NCBI GenBank assembly: GCA_004296145.1
Contig: SEBM01000086.1
Coordinates: 1 to 11,143 of the forward strand
Direction: 5' to 3'
DNA length: 11,143 nt
From: Flavobacterium sp.
Lineage (GTDB): Bacteria > Bacteroidota > Bacteroidia > Flavobacteriales > Flavobacteriaceae
A program made the position numbers and the translations under genes. This document shows, piece after piece, positions 7,475 to 11,143 of this stretch (position 1 is the first letter of the stretch; the number at the start of each line of letters is the position of its first letter). The notes beneath the pieces were generated by a model that was not told the origin of the DNA, ran no database searches, and saw nothing but the letters and a program-made list of their open reading frames with translations.

Positions 7475-7512
7475 AAAAACGGCATTGACTTTTAGTCCAA
7501 TGCCGTTTTTTT
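7475..7512 (+). terminator. Rho-independent terminator after the receptor gene
   Basis: A 13-pair stem (7475-7487 with 7498-7510) containing CGGCATTG/CAATGCCG is extended inward by ACT/AGT past a one-base bulge, with a TTT loop. The right arm ends in seven Ts. It begins 23 bases after the receptor stop, and the A-rich left arm would also allow it to work in the reverse direction. Confidence 0.92.
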
Positions 7513-7527
7513 ATATTCCTTTTTCGT

Positions 7528-7535
7528 TATATTTG
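7528..7535 (+). promoter_or_regulatory. Candidate -7 box for the small membrane protein gene
   Basis: TATATTTG matches TAnnTTTG exactly and lies 21 bases before the ATG at 7557, predicting a leader of about 15 bases. The corresponding -33 region falls in the T tract of the preceding terminator and has no clear TTG. Confidence 0.55.
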
Positions 7536-7556
7536 TTTTAAACAAAATAAAAATTT

Positions 7557-7982
7557 ATGTACCATTTTATTCAAAAACTCCACTCTGGCTGGGCTTATTT
7601 GGCATTACTGCTTTTATTGATTGCAGTTGTAAATGCTCTTATTGGTTTTAGCTCAAAAAAAGAATTTACTGCAAAAGACCGTAAAATTGGTTTGTTTGCT
7701 TTGATCGGAACACATACACAACTTTTAATCGGGATAATACTTTATTTTGTCTCTCCGTTAGGAAAAGCTGCCTTTGGACAAATGTCTAATGCAGAATTGA
7801 GATTAACTTCCTTAGAACATCCTTTAATCAACCTTATTGCTATAGTATTAATTACCATTGGATGGTCAAAACATAAAAAACTTATTGATAGCCAATCTAA
7901 ATTTAAAACATTTGCTATTTTCTACGGATTAGGTTTATTACTGATCTTTAGTAGAATACCATGGAACCTGTGGTTCCAATAG
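7557..7982 (+). CDS. Conserved four-helix integral membrane protein, function unknown
   Basis: The 141-residue protein has four hydrophobic segments: about 11-31, 45-66, 87-103 and 117-132. They are joined by short charged linkers (SSKKEFTAKDRK, SKHKKLIDSQSK). Histidines at 9, 53 and 88 lie within or next to predicted helices, and the protein ends in SRIPWNLWFQ. I recognise it as a protein common in flavobacteria, sometimes loosely labelled a cytochrome-b-like protein. The paired histidines would allow heme binding, but that is inference. It has its own promoter and a terminator directly after the stop, so its neighbours say nothing about its role. The protein being real is near certain; no function should be assumed. 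Confidence 0.8.
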   Translation: MYHFIQKLHSGWAYLALLLLLIAVVNALIGFSSKKEFTAKDRKIGLFALIGTHTQLLIGIILYFVSPLGKAAFGQMSNAELRLTSLEHPLINLIAIVLITIGWSKHKKLIDSQSKFKTFAIFYGLGLLLIFSRIPWNLWFQ

Positions 7983-8014
7983 AAAAAAAGTCCTAAAAAT
8001 GTAGGACTTTTTTT
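7983..8014 (+). terminator. Rho-independent terminator after the membrane protein gene
   Basis: A 13-pair stem (7983-7995 with 8002-8014) with core AGTCCTA/TAGGACT and a six-base loop starts immediately after the TAG stop. Seven As on the left and seven Ts on the right make it symmetrical. Confidence 0.92.
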
Positions 8015-8064
8015 ATCTCGGCATATTATTTGTACAAACTCCCCAAGTCTGAAAAAAATAAACT

Positions 8065-8559
8065 ATGAGAATTAAAAAAAACATTCTAATCAACCTATTT
8101 GCACTGGTTTTTTTAAGTTATTTTACTCCTGTTCAAAGTCAAAACAAAGTAGCAGCAGAACCAACTAAAATTATTCAGGACACAGCAAAAAATGTTAAGC
8201 CAAACATTATCGCAATTCCAACCGATTCTGTATTTACAGACAAAGGCTTAAAACTAAAACCATACAAAAAAAACGCTCATGCCTCCTACTATGCTGATCG
8301 TTTTAATGGTAAAAAAACTGCAGACGGAAGTCGCTTCAATAATAGTAAATATACTGCTGCACACAAAAAACTTCCATTTGGCACAAAAGTAAAAGTAACA
8401 AATGAAGCCAATGGCAAATTTGTAATTGTAAAAATTACCGATCGGGGCCCCTTTGTAAAAACCCGCGAAATTGATCTCTCTAAAAGAGCATTTATGGACA
8501 TCACCAAAAGTAAAGGTGCCGGCGCAATGAAAGTTACGATTGAAACTATTATAGAATAA
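8065..8559 (+). CDS. Exported RlpA-like double-psi beta-barrel protein (septal ring lytic transglycosylase family)
   Basis: The 164-residue protein has a signal peptide (about 1-26, cleavage near VQSQ), a low-complexity linker (27-68) and a C-terminal double-psi beta-barrel. The barrel has the RlpA motifs: ASYYADRFNGKKTADG (73-88), TAAHKKLPFGTKVKVTN (97-113), ITDRGPF (124-130) and REIDLSKRAF (134-143). His100 and Asp126 match conserved active-site positions of RlpA, which in Pseudomonas cleaves glycan strands lacking stem peptides. Unlike classical RlpA it has no lipobox cysteine and no C-terminal SPOR domain, so it is probably soluble in the periplasm and not recruited to the septum by denuded glycan. 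Such short forms are common in Bacteroidota. A near-match promoter (ATTATTTG, 8025-8032) lies upstream. Enzymatic activity is inferred from the family only. Confidence 0.87.
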   Translation: MRIKKNILINLFALVFLSYFTPVQSQNKVAAEPTKIIQDTAKNVKPNIIAIPTDSVFTDKGLKLKPYKKNAHASYYADRFNGKKTADGSRFNNSKYTAAHKKLPFGTKVKVTNEANGKFVIVKITDRGPFVKTREIDLSKRAFMDITKSKGAGAMKVTIETIIE

Positions 8560-8588
8560 AAAAAATCCCGCTTTGAGCGGGATTTTTT
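8560..8588. terminator. Bidirectional terminator between the RlpA-like and DinB-like genes
   Basis: The stem of 13 pairs (8560-8572 with 8576-8588, core TCCCGCT/AGCGGGA) has a TTG loop. It carries an A tract on one side and a T tract on the other, so it can end both converging transcripts. It starts at the base after the RlpA-like stop and ends three bases before the minus-strand stop. Confidence 0.93.
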
Positions 8589-8591
8589 GTT

Positions 8592-9050
8592 TTATACAAA
8601 CTTTCTAATACTCATAATAATTCCGGTATGAATACCTTCGTGGTAGTTATTGAAGTTTAATGCATCTTCAACATTTCGAAGTGTGAAACCCATACTTGTG
8701 GTATACTCGCTGTATGTTTTAAAGATTTCATCATCATTATAATCTGTTTCTGCCTGATCTAATGTTTTTTGAAGCAATTCTCTAATTTCATCAACCTCAG
8801 CTTGTGATACATCGCCTTCGGGCTTTGATCCTTTTCTATATTTCTGAATATAATCTTCAGAAACCAGTGTTGGCAGGCCTGATAATTTGTAGACTAAAAC
8901 CTGTTGCGTTGAAACGCAATGGCCTATATTCCAAATAAGGTTGTTATTAAATCCCGGCGGAATTTTATTCAGTTGTTCTAATGAATGATTGTCTAAGATT
9001 TTTAATAGAATTTCTCTAATTATTTTGTGTACTTCAAAAACTGGATTCAT
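8592..9050 (-). CDS. DinB-family four-helix-bundle metalloprotein
   Basis: The 152-residue product belongs to the DinB/YfiT superfamily (Pfam DinB_2 type), cytoplasmic four-helix bundles that typically bind a divalent metal through three histidines. The triad is visible: His44 in NIGHCVSTQQ, and His137 and His141 in NNYHEGIHTG. Length fits the family. Some relatives are thiol-S-transferases using bacillithiol or mycothiol, others are DNA-damage-inducible proteins of unknown reaction, so no substrate can be named. This is not the DinB DNA polymerase IV. The gene is convergent with the RlpA-like gene through a shared terminator and divergent from the ArsC/Spx-like gene 76 bases away. Only an imperfect promoter (TTCATTTG, minus strand, 9097-9090) is visible. 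Confidence 0.85.
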   Translation of the reverse strand: MNPVFEVHKIIREILLKILDNHSLEQLNKIPPGFNNNLIWNIGHCVSTQQVLVYKLSGLPTLVSEDYIQKYRKGSKPEGDVSQAEVDEIRELLQKTLDQAETDYNDDEIFKTYSEYTTSMGFTLRNVEDALNFNNYHEGIHTGIIMSIRKFV

Positions 9051-9126
9051 AATTGTGTTTTTTTTCTAAAATTAGTCATTTTTAAGTTTCAAATGAATTT
9101 TCTTTGTATTCTCAAAAAATAAAATC

Positions 9127-9477
9127 ATGAACAAAATATATTATTTGGCGTCTTGCGACACTTGCAGAAAAATCATTAAGAATTTGCCGGAAAACGATTT
9201 GGTTTTTCAGGACATTCGCCAAAATCCGATAACGGAAGCTGAATTGGAAGAAATGTATCAACTTTCCGGAAGCTATGAGGCCTTGTTTAGCAAGAAAGCG
9301 CAATTGTATAAATCAATGGATTTGAAAAACAAATCTTTGACGGAAGCTGATTTTAAAAAATATATTTTGGAGCATTATACTTTTTTGAGCCGTCCTGTTT
9401 TTATTATTGATGGTAAAATTTATATCGGTAATAGTCAGCAAAATATTCTTCAGGTTACTAAAGCACTTCAAAAATAA
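9127..9477 (+). CDS. ArsC/Spx-family thioredoxin-fold protein
   Basis: At 116 residues this is the normal size for the ArsC/Spx/YffB family. It starts with a beta strand and the active-site loop YYLASCDTCRKI, giving a CxxC pair (Cys10, Cys13) followed by Arg14. It ends with the cis-proline motif SRPVFIIDGKIYIG (Arg89-Pro90). E. coli ArsC has one catalytic cysteine in this loop, whereas the CxxC form resembles Spx-type proteins. The label arsenate reductase that databases usually apply is therefore uncertain, and no other arsenic genes are nearby. A thiol-redox role in the cytoplasm is the safest reading. The start is well placed, with a near-match promoter (TTTCTTTG, 9099-9106) 20 bases before the ATG. 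Confidence 0.85.
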   Translation: MNKIYYLASCDTCRKIIKNLPENDLVFQDIRQNPITEAELEEMYQLSGSYEALFSKKAQLYKSMDLKNKSLTEADFKKYILEHYTFLSRPVFIIDGKIYIGNSQQNILQVTKALQK

Positions 9478-9502
9478 TATTTCCTAAAAGTTCTATGAAT
9501 TT

Positions 9503-9606
9503 GGGAGCTTGCGTTAGGGATAGCAGTGGAAATCCTTTTTTTGTCTCGTTTTTTAACGAGACAAAAAAAAGATTGGAACGGATAGCCCGACCGAAGGGAC
9601 GCCCAA
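9503..9606. repeat. Structured intergenic element, probable flavobacterial interspersed repeat or RNA
   Basis: This stretch is richer in GC than its surroundings and folds well. The centre is a long hairpin: 9536-9550 pairs with 9555-9569 (15 pairs, TTTT loop). It is extended past a C-A mismatch by AATC (9531-9534) with GATT (9571-9574). Outside it, GGG at 9517-9519 can pair with CCC at 9586-9588, and GCGT (9511-9514) with ACGC (9599-9602). The motif GGATAGC occurs twice in direct orientation (9518 and 9580). From memory, very similar arms (TAGGGATAGCAGTGGAAATCC and GGAACGGATAGCCCGACC) around a variable hairpin recur in intergenic regions of Flavobacterium genomes. Only one copy is in this window, so the repeat status rests on recollection. 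It may relate to a catalogued flavobacterial RNA motif. Confidence 0.6.
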
Positions 9607-9665
9607 ACTATTTTTAAAAACTTTGGCTCTGAAAAACTAGAAACGCCCGCTGTTAAGTTTTTTAG

Positions 9666-9673
9666 TATCTTTG
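9666..9673 (+). promoter_or_regulatory. Candidate yicC -7 promoter box
   Basis: TATCTTTG is an exact TAnnTTTG match, 19 bases before the yicC ATG at 9693, followed by CG as often seen in this phylum. It would start transcription near 9680. No clear TTG -33 element lies at the usual distance. Confidence 0.6.
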
Positions 9674-9692
9674 CGCCTTTATATTCAATTAT

Positions 9693-10553
9693 ATGATACA
9701 ATCTATGACAGGGTTTGGCAAGGCTTCTTTGCAATTGCCAACAAAAAAAATTACCGTTGAAGTAAAATCTTTAAACAGCAAAGGTTTGGATTTGAATGTC
9801 AGGATGCCATCTGTTTACCGCGAAATGGAATTGGGTTTGCGTACTCAGATTTCGACTAAACTGGAAAGAGGTAAAATTGATTTCGGGATTTATATCGAAA
9901 GCACGGCTGAACAAACTTCGACTAAGGTAAATGTTCCTGTTGTAAAAAACTACATTGCTCAGCTTAAGGAAGTTTATCCGGATGCTGATGTGACGGAATT
10001 GATGAAAATGGCGGTTCGTATGCCTGATACGCTAAAAACAGAGCGTGAGGAAATTGACGAAAATGACTGGGAACAGATTCAGGTTATCATTGAAGAAGCA
10101 CTTCAAAACATTTTGAGTTTTAGAAAAGACGAAGGTGAATCTTTGGAAAAAGAATTTAATCTTAGAATTGGAAATATCCGTCAATATATGAACGACGCTC
10201 TGGCTCTTGATCCGGAACGTGTTCAGGCGATAAAAGACCGTTTGCAGACTGCAATTTCTGAATTACAGGTTAATGTTGACGAAAACCGTTTTGAGCAGGA
10301 ATTGATCTATTATTTAGAGAAATTAGATATTACGGAAGAGAAAGTTCGTTTGACGAATCATTTGGATTATTTTATTGAAACATTGAATGGTTCTGAAGCT
10401 AATGGTAGAAAATTAGGTTTTATCACTCAGGAAATGGGTCGTGAAATTAATACGATGGGTTCTAAATCGAATCATGCACAAATGCAGAAATTGGTGGTGA
10501 TGATGAAGGATGAATTGGAAAAAATTAAGGAACAGGTTTTGAATGTACTTTAA
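9693..10553 (+). CDS. yicC: YicC/YloC-family endoribonuclease
   Basis: The 286-residue protein matches the E. coli YicC length and plan: an N-terminal YicC domain (about 1-155) and a C-terminal DUF1732 domain (about 200-286). Visible motifs are the opening MIQSMTGFGKA, EVKSLNSKGLDLNVRMP (23-39), ERGKIDFGIYIE (58-69), the DEGESLEKEF bridge (146-155) and the highly conserved end NGRKLGFITQEMGREINTMGSKSN (about 237-260). Members are cytoplasmic oligomeric ribonucleases; E. coli YicC was shown to take part in decay of the small RNA RyhB. In many flavobacteria, as I recall, yicC precedes gmk (guanylate kinase). Here its stop overlaps the start of an unrelated secreted-protein gene. The ATG start follows the promoter closely and begins at the conserved first residue. 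Confidence 0.95.
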   Translation: MIQSMTGFGKASLQLPTKKITVEVKSLNSKGLDLNVRMPSVYREMELGLRTQISTKLERGKIDFGIYIESTAEQTSTKVNVPVVKNYIAQLKEVYPDADVTELMKMAVRMPDTLKTEREEIDENDWEQIQVIIEEALQNILSFRKDEGESLEKEFNLRIGNIRQYMNDALALDPERVQAIKDRLQTAISELQVNVDENRFEQELIYYLEKLDITEEKVRLTNHLDYFIETLNGSEANGRKLGFITQEMGREINTMGSKSNHAQMQKLVVMMKDELEKIKEQVLNVL

Positions 10554-11143
10554 TGAAAGGTTATTTCATTTTTTTCTTTTTAATAATATCCAATTGTTTT
10601 GGACAAAAAGCATCTGAAATAAATAAAGTTGTAAGCATTGCTGATGCTTTAGAATATCAGCAAGAAATACGTATTTATAAAGATTATTCAATTGGTAATA
10701 CAATTCTATTTTTTAGAATGTTTAAAAATGAAGAAAAACATTGGGTAACTCAAAGATTTTGGTATTCTAAAGATTTTAAAGACGTAACTAAAATTGACGA
10801 GGGACGTTTTCCAAAAGAAACCATTGGAAAATTAAAACCAAAAAATGCAGAATTAATTTGGCTAAATATATTAATGACGAATGTAGAGTTTCTTCCTGAT
10901 ATTGAAACGATCAGATATAAATTTAGCAAGTCATATATTGATTCAGAGAAAGGTCAGTCAGTTATTGTAAAAAAGAAGATTCTTGTTACAGATGGTGATA
11001 GATATGATGTGTATGTTAGAAATGGTAATAATAAAAATCACTTTTCTTTTACCAATCCTAAAACTTATTTAGAAAAATATCCAACTGTTGATGAATTAAT
11101 CTCATATAATGAATTATTATCAGTTATAAATAAAGAGCTCAAT
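10553..11143 (+). CDS. Secreted protein of unknown function, 3' end outside the window
   Basis: An uninterrupted frame of 197 codons begins at the ATG overlapping the yicC stop (TAATG) and is still open at the window's end. The first 18 residues (MKGYFIFFFLIISNCFG) form a signal peptide. The cysteine at 15 is preceded by Asn, so a lipobox is unlikely. The rest is soluble, rich in Lys, Asn, Ile and aromatic residues, with a WVTQRFWYSKDF segment at about 65-76 and a predicted alternating strand region at 131-163. I do not recognise a domain. Its base composition is more AT-rich than yicC. The overlap implies translational coupling to yicC and expression from the yicC promoter, although the two products would work in different compartments. 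Confidence 0.75.
   Translation, partial: MKGYFIFFFLIISNCFGQKASEINKVVSIADALEYQQEIRIYKDYSIGNTILFFRMFKNEEKHWVTQRFWYSKDFKDVTKIDEGRFPKETIGKLKPKNAELIWLNILMTNVEFLPDIETIRYKFSKSYIDSEKGQSVIVKKKILVTDGDRYDVYVRNGNNKNHFSFTNPKTYLEKYPTVDELISYNELLSVINKELN

Noticed and set aside
9555..9570. Element at 9503-9606 as merely the terminator of the ArsC/Spx-like gene
   Set aside because: The central hairpin is followed by GATTGG and not a T tract on the plus strand, and the paired outer arms go beyond a simple terminator. A termination role is not excluded.
9468..9734. Minus-strand open frame of 88 codons across the gap before yicC
   Set aside because: It lies mainly over the structured noncoding element and runs into the start of yicC; its predicted protein has no recognisable pattern, and the hairpin arms explain the open stretch.
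1..11143. CRISPR arrays, tRNA or rRNA genes, insertion sequences, phage or toxin-antitoxin modules
   Set aside because: No spaced direct repeats, no cloverleaf or rRNA-like sequence, and no transposase, integrase or toxin-like reading frames were found on either strand.

Overview
The window is AT-rich chromosomal DNA from a member of the Bacteroidota, most probably a Flavobacterium or close relative. Several things point there. Good matches to the Bacteroidota promoter -7 box TAnnTTTG lie upstream of most genes. Shine-Dalgarno sites are nearly absent and are replaced by A-rich leaders. The gene set is also typical: a TonB-dependent receptor with an N-terminal carboxypeptidase-regulatory-like domain, a YicC/YloC protein, a DinB-family protein and a CxxC ArsC/Spx-like protein. 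This assignment rests on recognition of families and signals, not on a database search.

Layout, left to right. (1) At 104-568 is a small protein with calcium-loop-like D-x-[DN]-x-DG motifs and no normal start codon, possibly missing its 5' end. It faces a convergent AraC-family regulator (584-1429, minus). (2) Divergent from the regulator is a two-gene unit: a Lin1944-like short-chain dehydrogenase broken by a one-base deletion near 1780, and an exported lipocalin-like protein one base further on. The regulator, dehydrogenase and lipocalin-like genes look like one locally controlled module. (3) pgi, glucose-6-phosphate isomerase (2715-4358), has its own promoter and a strong terminator. (4) A 315-base gap carries that terminator and a promoter with a conspicuous inverted repeat. 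It leads into a 925-residue TonB-dependent receptor (4674-7451), a single gene without a SusD partner. (5) Next come two small envelope genes, each with a terminator: a four-helix membrane protein (7557-7982) and an RlpA-like double-psi beta-barrel protein (8065-8559). (6) A minus-strand DinB-family gene (8592-9050) is divergent from an ArsC/Spx-like gene (9127-9477). (7) A 215-base gap holds a structured, GC-richer intergenic element, which I believe is a flavobacterial interspersed repeat or RNA, and the yicC promoter. (8) yicC (9693-10553) overlaps the start of an unrecognised secreted protein whose gene runs off the window.

Most transcription units are short and end in clear Rho-independent terminators (after pgi, the receptor, the membrane protein and the RlpA-like gene). 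Most genes therefore seem to be controlled separately, and the window is not one pathway. I see no CRISPR array, tRNA, rRNA, insertion sequence or phage module. The best candidates for something undescribed are the structured element at 9503-9606, the operator-like repeats before the receptor, and the orphan secreted gene coupled to yicC. The frameshifted dehydrogenase is the clearest broken gene.
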